64,000 bases of DNA from assembly GCA_963698165.1 (NCBI GenBank), contig CAVOPT010000012.1, positions 1-64,000 on the forward strand, given 5' to 3'. Positions 42,901-52,616 of the stretch are shown here, piece by piece. Origin of the DNA: JAAYUJ01 sp963698165. GTDB lineage: Bacteria; Desulfobacterota; Syntrophobacteria; Syntrophobacterales; Syntrophobacteraceae. Positions within the stretch are counted from its first letter, which is position 1. Every line of letters starts with the position of its first letter. Position numbers and translations under genes: made by a program. The notes under the pieces are model-generated. The model did no database searches, was not told the origin of the DNA, and was given only the letters and a program-made list of their open reading frames with translations.

Positions 42901-43662
42901 ATGAATACTGTGGAAACCGAGGCGATTATACTCTCCACGAGAGACCATGGAGAATCAGATCGCCTTATTAATTTTATCTCCAAGAGCGGAGGACGCCTCA
43001 GGGGCTTCGCCAAGGGAGCCCGAAGAAGTCGGCGGCGCTTCGTTCATTCTTTTGAACCGTTCAGCGTGGTGGAGCTGAAATATCAGGAACGGAAAGGGGG
43101 GCTCTGGATTGAGTCGAGCAAACTGCTCGAACCTTTTCTCGGGTTGCGCTGCGACCTGGAACGATGGAGTTATGCAGCCCTCGCGACGGAGCTCGTTCTC
43201 GAGTTGGTGCCGGAAGGGGAGCCCAACGGGGAGGTTTTTCCTCTCCTGAACGAGACGTACCTCCGTTTGTCCGAAGACAGGGACTCCCTGAACGTCCTTT
43301 TGCTGTTTTTATTTCGCTTCTTGGATGTGATGGGTTATCTTCCAGCGCTGGACGGGTGTGCCCTTTGCGGGAAACCCGCCGCCGACGGAACCCGGTGGAC
43401 CTGGGCTGTCGGCAAGGGCCTCTTCACATGTTCCGATCACAGGCCCCAGGGACAGGATCACATCTCCCTGGATTTGGGGACGGTCATGCTGATCCGCAAG
43501 GCAAGACAGCTTCCCCTCGAAAGAATGTGGAGGCTTTACTTCACTCGAGACAAGAGGAGCTCCCTTCTGGACGTATTGTTGGATTGGGTGCGGGAACACA
43601 TCCGGAAGGATTTGAGTACACTGAGGATGCTCAGACAATTGGAGTCCACCTCGGCATCGTAG
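42901..43662 (+). CDS. recO: DNA repair protein RecO
   Basis: RecO loads RecA in the RecFOR pathway and anneals strands. The 253-residue protein has the OB-fold start TEAIILSTRDHGESDRLINFIS, then FAKGARRSRRRF and FEPFSVVELKY, and a zinc site partly visible as GCALCGKP and later FTCSDH. The 210-base gap before it has no clear gene. Confidence 0.93.
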   Translation: MNTVETEAIILSTRDHGESDRLINFISKSGGRLRGFAKGARRSRRRFVHSFEPFSVVELKYQERKGGLWIESSKLLEPFLGLRCDLERWSYAALATELVLELVPEGEPNGEVFPLLNETYLRLSEDRDSLNVLLLFLFRFLDVMGYLPALDGCALCGKPAADGTRWTWAVGKGLFTCSDHRPQGQDHISLDLGTVMLIRKARQLPLERMWRLYFTRDKRSSLLDVLLDWVREHIRKDLSTLRMLRQLESTSAS

Positions 43663-43680
43663 TACGCTGAAAGGATTATA

Positions 43681-44388
43681 GTGGATTTTACCGCTCATTT
43701 TCAGGGGATCGCTTCTTCCCATCCTTTGGTGGCAATATTCCTGGCGTTTTTGGGTGGAGTCCTGGCCAGTTTCACTCCCTGCTCCTACCCTATGATACCC
43801 ATCACGGTGGCCTTCATTGGCGGAAAGACGGAGGGGAGGCGTTGGCGGGGTTTCGTCCTCGCGATCTTCTACGTATTTGGACTCGCAACCGTCTACGCCA
43901 TGCTCGGTGCTTTTGCAGCCCTGTCCGGGCAGCTTTTCGGAGCCATGACCACCAACCGATGGACCTATCTGCTGGTGGGCAATATCTGCCTGTTTTTCGG
44001 TCTCGTCATGATCGGCGCCATTCCCCTTCCCCCCCCTGAGTTTCTAAACCGTCTCCGGGTGAGGGATCTGCCGGGGCACGAGGTCCTAAGCAGCATCCTC
44101 CTGGGAGGTGCATCGGCCTTGGTGGTGAGTACGTGTACGACTCCCATCCTGGGGGTTCTTTTGGCCGTAGTGGCCACCCAGGGGAAACTCCTCTGGGGTG
44201 TGGGAATGCTTTTTGCCTTTGCATATGGGATGGGCAGCCTGGTCATCGTGGTGGGAACGTTCACGGGGCTTCTGACTTCCCTGCCGCGGTCCGGACTCTG
44301 GATGATGCGTATACAGAAGTTCTTCGGCCTCCTCATGATTCTGGCGGCGGAGTATTTCTTCATCAAGACAGGAGAGTTTTGGTTATGA
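43681..44388 (+). CDS. ccdA: CcdA-type thiol-disulfide membrane protein
   Basis: CcdA carries reducing equivalents across the inner membrane. This 235-residue protein has six hydrophobic segments and the paired conserved cysteines in SFTPCSYPMIPIT (about 34) and VVSTCTTPILGVLL (about 151). The start is GTG at 43681. Its stop overlaps the following TlpA-like gene as ATGA, so both form a periplasmic reducing pair. Confidence 0.9.
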   Translation: MDFTAHFQGIASSHPLVAIFLAFLGGVLASFTPCSYPMIPITVAFIGGKTEGRRWRGFVLAIFYVFGLATVYAMLGAFAALSGQLFGAMTTNRWTYLLVGNICLFFGLVMIGAIPLPPPEFLNRLRVRDLPGHEVLSSILLGGASALVVSTCTTPILGVLLAVVATQGKLLWGVGMLFAFAYGMGSLVIVVGTFTGLLTSLPRSGLWMMRIQKFFGLLMILAAEYFFIKTGEFWL

Positions 44389-44936
44389 GCTTAAGGATTT
44401 TTCGCGGCAGACGTCTCCACGTTTTTGTGCGTTTCACCGCGGCCGTCACGCTGTTCCTGGTTGCGGCGGTGCAGATCGCTTGGTGTGCCGAGGAAAAGGG
44501 AATCCTCAACTCCCTCTTTGGGTCCGGCGGCAAGGAAGTGGGCGCCATCGATTTCGAACTGAAGGACCTGGATGATTCCCCCGTCAGGCTAAGCCAATTC
44601 AGGGGAAATCGCTACGTGCTGCTGTACTTCTGGGCCACGTGGTGCCCTTACTGCCTCGCCGTCAGGCCGGAAATCCAAAAGATCCGCGACAGAATTCCGG
44701 CCGAGGAAATGGAGATACTCGCCATCAATGTCGGGGGCGGAGACAGCATTGAACGACTCAAGAAGTATCAGGAGGGCCATCCCTTGCCCTACCCTGTTCT
44801 CTATGACGGAAACGGCGGCGTCACCCGGGCATATCAGGTCCAGGGGATACCCCTTTTCTTGCTGGTGAACAAGGAGGGAAACATCGTGTTCAAAGACAAC
44901 ATGCTTCCTCCGGACATCACCAAGTACATGAAGTGA
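44385..44936 (+). CDS. TlpA-like thioredoxin-fold protein
   Basis: The 183-residue protein has an N-terminal membrane segment or signal peptide (about 12-31), the AhpC/TSA-Redoxin start FELKDLDDSPVRLSQF, and active site WATWCPYCLA, where Tyr replaces the usual Gly/Pro of WCGPC. A cis-proline region GIPLFLLVNKEG is present. The gene overlaps ccdA by 4 bases, so CcdA probably keeps it reduced for cytochrome maturation or disulfide reduction. Confidence 0.88.
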   Translation: MSLRIFRGRRLHVFVRFTAAVTLFLVAAVQIAWCAEEKGILNSLFGSGGKEVGAIDFELKDLDDSPVRLSQFRGNRYVLLYFWATWCPYCLAVRPEIQKIRDRIPAEEMEILAINVGGGDSIERLKKYQEGHPLPYPVLYDGNGGVTRAYQVQGIPLFLLVNKEGNIVFKDNMLPPDITKYMK

Positions 44937-45055
44937 TTGCCTCAAAATTCCTCTCGGCCTCTTTGCGGCGAACCTTCGCCGCCGGGGTGCCAAGGCCGTC
45001 GAGCTCAACAATGGAATGACCCGACACAGGGGTCACGGGTTTTTTGGAGGGGGAT

Positions 45056-46336
45056 ATGAAAGACGTGCTCGGGATCATCATGGCTGGAGGCCGAGGCGAG
45101 AGGCTGATGCCCCTCACGCAGGACCGGTCCAAACCTGCCGTGCCATTCGGTGGCATATATCGGCTCATCGACATTCCACTCAGCAACTGCGTCAATTCGC
45201 AGATCTACAAGATCCTGGTCTTTCCCCAGTACAAATCCCAGTCCATGGTGGACCACCTGGATGAAGGGTGGAACATCTTTTCCTCAGATCTGGGCCATTA
45301 CTTGAAGATCGCGGCTCCTCAGCAGCGCCTGGGAAAGGAATGGTACCGGGGCACCGCCGACTGTGTCCGCCAGAACCTCTACATGGTCGAACGGGAACAT
45401 CCCCGGCACATGCTCATCCTCTCCGGGGATCACGTGTACAAAATGGACTACATGGAGTTTCGGCAGTATCACGAGAGAACCAACGCCGACGTGACGGTCG
45501 GGTTGCTCGAAGTTGAGCAGAGCACCGCGTCCGGTTTCGGCATCGCCGAGGTGGACAATGACCTCCGCATCCGGGCCTGGGAGGAAAAGCCAAAGGAGCC
45601 GAAGTCCATCCCCGATGATCCTGAACGTTCCCTCGCCTCCATGGGAATTTACCTGTTCCGCACGGAGCTTCTCCTGGAGCTTCTCCGAAAAAGCGACGAC
45701 GAGGATTTCGGCAGGGACATCATCCCGAAGCTCATCGAAACCCACAGGGTCATGGCTTATCCTTACCGGCGCTTCAACAAGATACGGGACTATATCCACG
45801 TCGTGGACCCTGAGGGGGCTCGTCAGATGCAGCTCGTCGATGCCACCCGGGACTCACACTACTGGCGGGACGTTGGCACGTTGGACGCCTACTGGAACGC
45901 CAACATGGATCTCACGGGGATCGATCCGTATTTCAACCTTTACGGCAGACTCTGGCCAATTCGAACGCACCAGCGCCAGTTTCCTCCAGTCAAGTTCGTT
46001 TTCAACCAGCCCGATTCCAAATCACCGCGAATCGGCAGCGCGGTGGATTCCATCGTCTCACACGGATGCATCATCAGCGGCGCCACCGTCCGCAGTTCCG
46101 TACTGTCGTACAATGTGATGGTGCGCAGCTGGGCCGAGGTGGATGAATCGGTCATCATGGACAACGTGGAAGTGGGGCGCAACTGCAGGATAAAGAAGGC
46201 CATCATCGACAAGCACAACGTCATTCCCCCCGACACTCAACTTGGTATCGACCCCAACGAGGACAGGAAGCGTTTCCATGTCACCCCACGGGGCATCGTG
46301 GTCGTCCCCAAAGGCTTCTTCAAGGGAGATGGATGA
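45056..46336 (+). CDS. glgC: Glucose-1-phosphate adenylyltransferase
   Basis: GlgC makes ADP-glucose for glycogen synthesis. The 426-residue protein opens MKDVLGIIMAGGRGERLMPLTQDRS, followed by KPAVPFGGIYRLIDIPLSN, LSGDHVYKMDY, FGIAEVD and WEEKPKEP, and ends in a left-handed beta-helix region (IISGATVRSSVLS). GGAGGGGG lies 6 bases before the ATG at 45056; an upstream TTG in frame is less likely. With malQ it indicates glycogen metabolism. Confidence 0.95.
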   Translation: MKDVLGIIMAGGRGERLMPLTQDRSKPAVPFGGIYRLIDIPLSNCVNSQIYKILVFPQYKSQSMVDHLDEGWNIFSSDLGHYLKIAAPQQRLGKEWYRGTADCVRQNLYMVEREHPRHMLILSGDHVYKMDYMEFRQYHERTNADVTVGLLEVEQSTASGFGIAEVDNDLRIRAWEEKPKEPKSIPDDPERSLASMGIYLFRTELLLELLRKSDDEDFGRDIIPKLIETHRVMAYPYRRFNKIRDYIHVVDPEGARQMQLVDATRDSHYWRDVGTLDAYWNANMDLTGIDPYFNLYGRLWPIRTHQRQFPPVKFVFNQPDSKSPRIGSAVDSIVSHGCIISGATVRSSVLSYNVMVRSWAEVDESVIMDNVEVGRNCRIKKAIIDKHNVIPPDTQLGIDPNEDRKRFHVTPRGIVVVPKGFFKGDG

Positions 46337-46418
46337 CCGGGAAGCTGGGATCTCCCGCAGCCGATTGAAGGAGAGCGCGCAACGACGCCCTGAAGTTTCC
46401 CGCAGGCTGCAGGAATTT

Positions 46419-47879
46419 TCAGATTTTTTGGGGTATTCCTCGAAGTTGGGGCGTTGCCTGCTCGTACTGGTAAGCGATCCGCAGGATTAGCTCCTCCCTG
46501 AAGTGAGGCCCCAGGATCTGCAGACCGATGGGAAGGCCTTCGCCGGTGAAACCGCACGGAACTGAAATGCCCGGAATGCCGGCCAGGCTGGCGGGAAGGG
46601 TGAACACGTCGCTCAGGTACATCTGCAAGGGATCATCGGTCTTTTCCCCAACCTTGAAGGCCGGAATGGGAGAGACGGGGGCCAGCAAGGCGTCGCAGTG
46701 CTCGAAGGCGTTGAGGAAGTCCTGTCGAATGAGGGTTCTCACCTGTGAGGCCTTTTTGTAATAAGCATCGTAGTAACCGGCGGAGAGCACGTAAGTGCCG
46801 AGCATGATGCGCCGTTTCACCTCGGCGCCGAAGCCCTGGGAGCGGCTCTTGCGGTACATGGTGACGAGGTCCCGGGACTCCGGAATGCGAAGCCCATACT
46901 TGACGCCATCGTAACGGGCCAGGTTGGAACTCGCCTCGGCGGGTGCGATGATGTAATAGGCCGCGACACCGTATTCCGTGTGGGGGAGCGACACCTCCAT
47001 CACTTCAGCTCCCAGATCCCGGCACTGGGAAACCGCCTGCCGCACTGCGGACGCCACGTCAGGATGCATGCCTTCGATGAAATACTCCCTAGGGATTCCG
47101 AGCCGGAGCCCCTTCATCGGCTGATCCAGCTCGGCCAGATAATCCGGAACTTGGCTGTCGACCGATGTGGAATCGTGCCGGTCATAACCGGCGAGGATCT
47201 GGAGGAGGAGGGCCGCATCCGTCACGTCTTTCGTGATGGGACCGATCTGGTCCAGTGACGATGCAAACGCGACGAGCCCGAAACGGGACACCCTTCCATA
47301 GGTAGGTTTCAACCCCACCACACCACAAAAGGACGCAGGCTGGCGAATGGATCCGCCCGTGTCTGTCCCCACGGCCCCGGCGCAGAGATTCGCGGCGACA
47401 GCCGCGGCCGAGCCCCCACTCGAACCTCCGGGAACACATTCGAGATCCCACGGGTTGCGCGTCACGCCATAGGCCGAGTTCTCCGTCGAAGATCCCATGG
47501 CGAATTCGTCGAGGTTTGTCTTGCCAAGGAAAATGGCTCCCGCGGCACGCATGGATTCGATGACGGACCCATCGTAGGGAGGGATGAAATTCCCGAGAAT
47601 GCGGGAACCACAGGTGGTGCGAACCCCGTTCATGCAGATCACGTCTTTCACGGCAAGAGGCGTCCCGGCCAGAGGGGACCGATCGAGGTCCCTTCTGCCC
47701 TCGTCGTATTCCCGGGCCTCCCGGAGGGCCTCTTCGTGGAGCACCGCCAGGTAGGAGCCCAGTCGGGGATCGACCATCTCGATGCGTTCCAGATAAGCCT
47801 TGACGGCTTCAGTGACACTCGCCTCTCGCTTGCACAATACTGCATGGAGTTCGTGAATGGTGAGTTCGTGAAGACCCAT
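46419..47879 (-). CDS. gatA: Asp/Glu-tRNA(Asn/Gln) amidotransferase subunit A
   Basis: GatA supplies ammonia for converting Glu-tRNA(Gln) or Asp-tRNA(Asn) to the amide. The 486-residue protein has the amidase signature with the Ser-cisSer-Lys elements: the lysine in PLAVKDVI, GGSSGGSAAAVAA and TDTGGSIRQPASF. The ATG at 47879 is preceded by GGGAAGG. gatC is 61 bases upstream. gatB is not in the window. Confidence 0.96.
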   Translation of the reverse strand: MGLHELTIHELHAVLCKREASVTEAVKAYLERIEMVDPRLGSYLAVLHEEALREAREYDEGRRDLDRSPLAGTPLAVKDVICMNGVRTTCGSRILGNFIPPYDGSVIESMRAAGAIFLGKTNLDEFAMGSSTENSAYGVTRNPWDLECVPGGSSGGSAAAVAANLCAGAVGTDTGGSIRQPASFCGVVGLKPTYGRVSRFGLVAFASSLDQIGPITKDVTDAALLLQILAGYDRHDSTSVDSQVPDYLAELDQPMKGLRLGIPREYFIEGMHPDVASAVRQAVSQCRDLGAEVMEVSLPHTEYGVAAYYIIAPAEASSNLARYDGVKYGLRIPESRDLVTMYRKSRSQGFGAEVKRRIMLGTYVLSAGYYDAYYKKASQVRTLIRQDFLNAFEHCDALLAPVSPIPAFKVGEKTDDPLQMYLSDVFTLPASLAGIPGISVPCGFTGEGLPIGLQILGPHFREELILRIAYQYEQATPQLRGIPQKI

Positions 47880-47940
47880 AATCCGAAACCTTCCCTGGGA
47901 CGCCCTCTCATCGTCGCCCTTGCCGGCTGAAGATCCAGGC

Positions 47941-48231
47941 TCAAATGACCTTGGGAACGACAAAGCTCGCCCCGTCACTCTCGGGGGCATTCATGAGAGC
48001 CCTTTCGCGCTGCAGCGAATCGACGACGAGGTCCGGGCGGAAGACGTTCTGCAATTGGATGGCATGAGTTGTGGCAGGGGTGTTGGCCGTGTCGAGCTCA
48101 TTGAGCTTGTCCATGTAACTCAAGATCTGATTGAGCTGATCGGTCATTCGCAGCTCTTCCGCCTCGGTCAGGTCGAGGCGGGCAAGTGTTGCCACGTGGC
48201 GAACTTCTTCCTTGGTGATTTTTTCCCGCAT
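47941..48231 (-). CDS. gatC: Asp/Glu-tRNA(Asn/Gln) amidotransferase subunit C
   Basis: GatC stabilises the GatAB complex. The 96-residue protein begins MREKITKEEVRHVATLARLD, has the conserved LSYMDKLNELDT and ends PESDGASFVVPKVI, typical for the family. The start at 48231 gives the usual length; an open frame extends 63 bases upstream. It lies between an HExxH protein gene and gatA. Confidence 0.93.
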   Translation of the reverse strand: MREKITKEEVRHVATLARLDLTEAEELRMTDQLNQILSYMDKLNELDTANTPATTHAIQLQNVFRPDLVVDSLQRERALMNAPESDGASFVVPKVI

Positions 48232-48297
48232 TTCCCGGGGCACTCCTTCCATTTGCAAAGGATTACCATTAGCACATGTCGCACAGCCGGACAATGT

Positions 48298-48855
48298 CTA
48301 GCTCACCAGGTCAGAGCCCAGGAAAGTCTCCATGGTTCGGCAATCCCTGTAAGCGTTGAGCACGTCGGGGAGTCCCCCGATCCGGCTTTCATCGAGGAGC
48401 TGATAGGTGATCCCGTGGACCAGCCGCTCCTCGGCATGCTGTTCCGCCTGGGAGCTCTCGAAGCGATGAAGGAACCTGGCGAAGCGCACCACGTGGATCA
48501 GTTCGTGGGTCACAATGTAGGTGGTGAGTGGCAGGAAAAGGATGTGCGGGTCCCTTTGGGTGGCCTTGCGTATCACGTGATCCTGAAGGCAGATTTTGAA
48601 GAAATCGCCGGGCTCACTTCCCCTCAGGCGCTGGCTCGGCGACCTCAGATACCGGCGGATCTGGGCGAACGCTTCATCCGTGATTTCCTCCTCCCTCAAA
48701 TCCCTGAGAGACTGGATGTCGTAACGATAGCGCTTCCACTCCGAAGTGGAGATTCTGTAAAAGTCACTGATGACGTCTTCCGAAATTTCAATGGACTGTC
48801 TCAGGGCAGCGATTTCCTGCTCTCCGAAGGGGACACGCACAGTGTGTTCTGCCAT
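48298..48855 (-). CDS. Uncharacterised protein with HExxH zinc-protease motif
   Basis: The 185-residue protein has no signal peptide or membrane segment. Residues about 117-127 read IVTHELIHVVR, a perfect HExxH zincin motif with hydrophobic surroundings, and a downstream EQHAEERLVHGI could give the third ligand. The N-terminal half is charged and helical. I do not recognise the family. It is the third gene upstream of gatC-gatA in a probable operon with ilvB. Proteolytic activity is inferred. Confidence 0.7.
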   Translation of the reverse strand: MAEHTVRVPFGEQEIAALRQSIEISEDVISDFYRISTSEWKRYRYDIQSLRDLREEEITDEAFAQIRRYLRSPSQRLRGSEPGDFFKICLQDHVIRKATQRDPHILFLPLTTYIVTHELIHVVRFARFLHRFESSQAEQHAEERLVHGITYQLLDESRIGGLPDVLNAYRDCRTMETFLGSDLVS

Positions 48856-48953
48856 CGTTCTTTCAGATTCCCGGGCTGCCGGTGAGGAGTCGGCCCCCTG
48901 CCCATTTTAGTCCTGGATTATCGCTCCGCGGGAATCGGAAGGGACCAATCGGA

Positions 48954-50615
48954 TCATCGCTCGATGGCCTCATCGATTCCTTTCCCAGCCAGAACCATGG
49001 GCATGACGTTCTCCTCCAGGGGAATGAGACAGTTGGCCATGGCCGGCCCTGGGCTCGACAAAATCTCAGGAACGAGACGCCTCACGTCTTCCTCCGTTTG
49101 GATCGTGTACCCCGCGATTCCATAAGCCTTTGCAAGGACGGCGAAGTCCGGATGGAACGCGAAGTTTACGGCCATATAGCGCCCCTCGTGGTAGAATTCC
49201 TGGAGTTGGCGCACCATGCCAAGGGTGTGGTTGTTCATGATGAAGATCTTCAGGGGTATTCCCTGCTCCATCATGGTACCCAGTTCCTGCATGGTCATCT
49301 GGATGCTTCCGTCGCCAGTGACGAGGATGACCTGCTTTCCGGTCCTTGCCATGGATGCCCCTATGGCGGCGGGGAGGCCGAATCCCATGGTGCCGAGCCC
49401 CCCGGAAGAAACGAGGGTCCGCGGCTGATTGAACCGGTAATACTGGGCGACCCACATCTGATGCTGGCCCACATCGGTCACGACCACCGCCTTTCCCTGG
49501 GTCTGACGGCAAAGCTCCTCGATGATGAACTGGGCTTTGAGGCCTCCTTCCTTTGAATAGGTGAGGGGATATTGTGCCTTGAGTCCCTGAATGCGATTCA
49601 GCCACTCAGATCGGTCGACCTTCTCCAGCAACGGCAACAAGGCCTTGAGAACGAGCTTGACGTCTCCCACCAGGGGGACGTGGGTGTTGACGATCTTCCC
49701 TATTTCGGCCGGGTCGATGTCGATGTGGACGATGGTGGCCTCGGGAGCAAAGGCTCCAAGCTTCATGACAACCCGGTCATCGAAACGGGCCCCCAAGGCG
49801 ATGAGCAGGTCGCATTCGGTGACGGCCAGGTTGGCATAGCGCGTGCCATGCAGTCCGAGCATGCCGAGAAAAAGAGGATGGTCGCCGGGAAAGCTCGCCA
49901 GACCCATGAAGGTGTTGGTGACGGGGGCCGATATGGTTTCAGCCAACTGGAGGAGCTCATCGGCGGCATTGGCGCCGAGTATCCCTCCGCCGGCGTAAAT
50001 GACGGGCCGCCTGCTCCCCTTGATGATTTCGGCGACCTCCCTGATCTTGTAGGGATGCCCCCGATACGTGGGCTTGTAGCCCCTCAGGCGCACCGTCGTC
50101 GGGTACTTGAAATCGACTTTGGCCAGGGTCACGTCCTTGGGCAGATCGATGAGCACCGGACCGGGGCGCCCGGTTGAAGCGATGTGAAACGCGTTTTTCA
50201 CCACCGTGGCGATGCTCTGGGGGTCCTTCACCAAATAGTTGTGTTTGGTGATGGGAAGGGTGATTCCGGTGATGTCCACCTCCTGGAAAGAATCCGTCCC
50301 GATCTGGCCCGTGGGGACCTGGCCCGTGAAAAGCACGATAGGAATGGAGTCCATATAGGCGTTGGCGATCCCCGTCACCAGGTTTGTGGCACCGGGTCCC
50401 GACGTCGCCATGCAGACCCCCACCTTCCCCGTGACACGGGCATAGCCGTCAGCCGCGTGAACAGCTCCCTGCTCGTGCCTCACGAGGACATGCTTGATCT
50501 CCGAGGTGTGGTAAAAGGCGTCGTAAACCGGGAGAATGGCCCCACCAGGATACCCGAAGACAACCTTCACATTCTCCTTTTCAAGACAACGCACGATGGC
50601 TTCAGCCACTGTCAT
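48954..50615 (-). CDS. ilvB: Acetolactate synthase, large (catalytic) subunit
   Basis: IlvB makes 2-acetolactate or 2-aceto-2-hydroxybutyrate with ThDP, FAD and Mg in branched-chain amino acid synthesis. The 553-residue protein has VFGYPGGAILPVYDAF, the ThDP-binding Glu in RHEQGAVHAADGYARV, SGPGATNLVTGIA, and the GDG-N motif VTGDGSIQMTMQELGTM. It begins MTVAEAIV; a GTG at 50630 could add five residues. It follows ilvN, the reverse of the usual ilvB-ilvN order. Confidence 0.95.
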   Translation of the reverse strand: MTVAEAIVRCLEKENVKVVFGYPGGAILPVYDAFYHTSEIKHVLVRHEQGAVHAADGYARVTGKVGVCMATSGPGATNLVTGIANAYMDSIPIVLFTGQVPTGQIGTDSFQEVDITGITLPITKHNYLVKDPQSIATVVKNAFHIASTGRPGPVLIDLPKDVTLAKVDFKYPTTVRLRGYKPTYRGHPYKIREVAEIIKGSRRPVIYAGGGILGANAADELLQLAETISAPVTNTFMGLASFPGDHPLFLGMLGLHGTRYANLAVTECDLLIALGARFDDRVVMKLGAFAPEATIVHIDIDPAEIGKIVNTHVPLVGDVKLVLKALLPLLEKVDRSEWLNRIQGLKAQYPLTYSKEGGLKAQFIIEELCRQTQGKAVVVTDVGQHQMWVAQYYRFNQPRTLVSSGGLGTMGFGLPAAIGASMARTGKQVILVTGDGSIQMTMQELGTMMEQGIPLKIFIMNNHTLGMVRQLQEFYHEGRYMAVNFAFHPDFAVLAKAYGIAGYTIQTEEDVRRLVPEILSSPGPAMANCLIPLEENVMPMVLAGKGIDEAIER

Positions 50616-50638
50616 TTCCAAGGCTATCACTCCCTTTG

Positions 50639-51184
50639 CTAAAATTGGGGAAGTACCTCCATTTCCTTGTCCCGCTTGCCTCCGGAAGCATCCCTTTCGC
50701 CCGAGAGCTTGCTGCCCCGCAGCATGGCCACTTTCCCGGTGCGCACCAGTTCCTTGATGCCATAGGGGCGAAGAGACTCCTCGAACGCGTTGATCTTCCC
50801 CTCATTGCCCGTACATTCGAGAGTCATGGTCTTGCGTCCCAGGTCGACAACTCGAGCCCTGAAGACGCCTGCCATCTGCATGATTTCGACCCTCTGGCTG
50901 GGTTCCGCCGCAACCTTGATGAGCACGAGGTCCCGGTCCACATACTCTTCCGCACTGATGTCACTGATTTTGAGCACGTCAATGAGCTTGTGGAGCTGCT
51001 TGGTCACCTGCTCGATGAAACGGTCGTCGCCCTCGACGACGATGGTCATCCGGGAGACGTCGGGGCTTTCTGTTCGACCGACGGTGAGACTGTCAATGTT
51101 AAAACCCCGTCTGCTGAAGAGTCCCGCAACGCGGACCAGCACTCCGGGTCTGTTCTCCACGAGAACCGAAAGGGTATGCTTCAT
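50639..51184 (-). CDS. ilvN: Acetolactate synthase, small (regulatory) subunit
   Basis: IlvN binds valine and stimulates IlvB. The protein from ATG 51184 (181 residues) has the ACT domain KHTLSVLVENRPGVLVRVAGLFSRRGFNIDSL and a second domain with YVDRDLVLIKV. It is longer than a minimal IlvN. GAGGAGG lies 12 bases upstream. The open frame continues 384 bases further upstream into unrelated sequence and inside fabH. It is 23 bases before ilvB. Confidence 0.93.
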   Translation of the reverse strand: MKHTLSVLVENRPGVLVRVAGLFSRRGFNIDSLTVGRTESPDVSRMTIVVEGDDRFIEQVTKQLHKLIDVLKISDISAEEYVDRDLVLIKVAAEPSQRVEIMQMAGVFRARVVDLGRKTMTLECTGNEGKINAFEESLRPYGIKELVRTGKVAMLRGSKLSGERDASGGKRDKEMEVLPQF

Positions 51185-51365
51185 CCCCTTGAACACCTCC
51201 TCGAACCAGAAATCTGTCATCGGCCGTTCGTCAAAGCCCAGCACGGATGACGACAGCGGAAATATGAAGTGAGAACCATCAATTGAATACATATACCGTA
51301 ACGTCGGGAGTGTTTCAAAGTCAATTCTGTCCGAATCGGCAAGGGCATAGCCCAAGCGCGCCCTT

Positions 51366-52361
51366 TCACCAGCGCAGTAGGGAAGACGCCCAGGTGAAAC
51401 CGGAACCGAAGGCGATGAGAAGAAGAAGGTCGCCTCGTTGGATTTTTCCGGAACGGTAGGTTTCATCGAGGAGCAGGGGTACGGATGCGGCCGTGGTGTT
51501 CCCGTATTTCTGGATATTGTTGAGGATTTTCCCTTCGGGGAGTTTGAGTTTTTCGGCGAGGAGCTCATTGATGCGCAGGTTTGCCTGGTGGGGGATCACG
51601 TACTTCACCTCTTCAGGAGACACATTGCAGGCTCGAAGGGTATTCATGGAGAGTTCGGCCAGGCGCGTCACGGCATGCTTGAACACCACCCGCCCGTCCA
51701 TCCGGGGCCAGATTTCCCGGGTGGCAAAGGTCTCGGAGGTCATGAAAGGTTTCCGGGAGATATCCCAAACGGACATGAAAAGGGCCTTGGCAAATCTCCC
51801 GTCGGCGTGGAGCTCCGAGTGAAGAATACCTCGACGGGGATCTTCAGTGGGGCTCAGAACAGCGGCAGCGGCCCCGTCTCCAAAAAGCACGGCCACATCT
51901 CGGCCCTCGTCGGAAAAGTCAAGGGCGCTGGAGTGCACTTCCGAGCCCACCACCAGGATGTTCCGGTACATCCCTACTCGAATCATGGCATCCGCGACAG
52001 CCAGGCCGTAGAGAAATCCCGTGCACTGGTTGCGCACATCGAGGCAGCCTATGGATTCCACGCCCAGCTTGGCTTGGAGGAAACAGCCGGTTCCCGGAAA
52101 ATGGTAATCCGGGCTCAAGGTAGCAAAGATGATGAAATCGAGGTCACCGGGAGTCATTCCCGCATCGTCCAGCGCTCTTTTCGACGCCTCCAGTGCGAGG
52201 TCGGAACAGTAAACGCCCTCCTCGGCAAAATGGCGTTCTTCGATGCCCGTCCTCGTTCGGATCCACTCGTCGCTTGTCACCAGCTGCTTCGCCAAATCAT
52301 CGTTTCGGACCACTCTTGGTGGCACGTAGCTCCCTATTCCCTCGATGCAACTGCGGATCAT
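51366..52361 (-). CDS. fabH: Beta-ketoacyl-ACP synthase III
   Basis: FabH condenses an acyl-CoA with malonyl-ACP to start fatty-acid synthesis. The 331-residue protein has the catalytic triad: C113 in RNQCTGFLYGL, His in VIPHQANLRI and Asn in QKYGNTTAAS, and LLIAFGSGFTWAS at the end. GAGGAGG lies 6 bases before the ATG at 52361. It leads the operon fabH-ilvN-ilvB. In bacteria making branched fatty acids, BCAA synthesis provides FabH primers, so the grouping is suggestive. Confidence 0.94.
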   Translation of the reverse strand: MIRSCIEGIGSYVPPRVVRNDDLAKQLVTSDEWIRTRTGIEERHFAEEGVYCSDLALEASKRALDDAGMTPGDLDFIIFATLSPDYHFPGTGCFLQAKLGVESIGCLDVRNQCTGFLYGLAVADAMIRVGMYRNILVVGSEVHSSALDFSDEGRDVAVLFGDGAAAAVLSPTEDPRRGILHSELHADGRFAKALFMSVWDISRKPFMTSETFATREIWPRMDGRVVFKHAVTRLAELSMNTLRACNVSPEEVKYVIPHQANLRINELLAEKLKLPEGKILNNIQKYGNTTAASVPLLLDETYRSGKIQRGDLLLLIAFGSGFTWASSLLRW

Positions 52362-52616
52362 CCGGTCCTCCTCTGAACTTTTGGCCAATGGGATTTCGAT
52401 GCGGTTTGACTCTCCATCACTATACCGAACGACCCCAAAAGGGAATGGATCTCTGCAGGATGTTGTCGCGGGGATTCTTCGAGGAATTCCAGCAGAATCA
52501 GTCATTCACGGGGTACGTCCTGAGGCAGGGGTCCCTCATGACCCTTCGGGGCATACGAAGACGGCTGAGAAGAAAACATGGGTTTTCGAGGATTTGCGTG
52601 ACGGATGCCTGATGTG

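Noticed and set aside
51185..51568. 128-residue N-terminal extension of IlvN
   Set aside because: It runs into the fabH coding region and shows no conserved sequence; the ACT domain starts at 51184.
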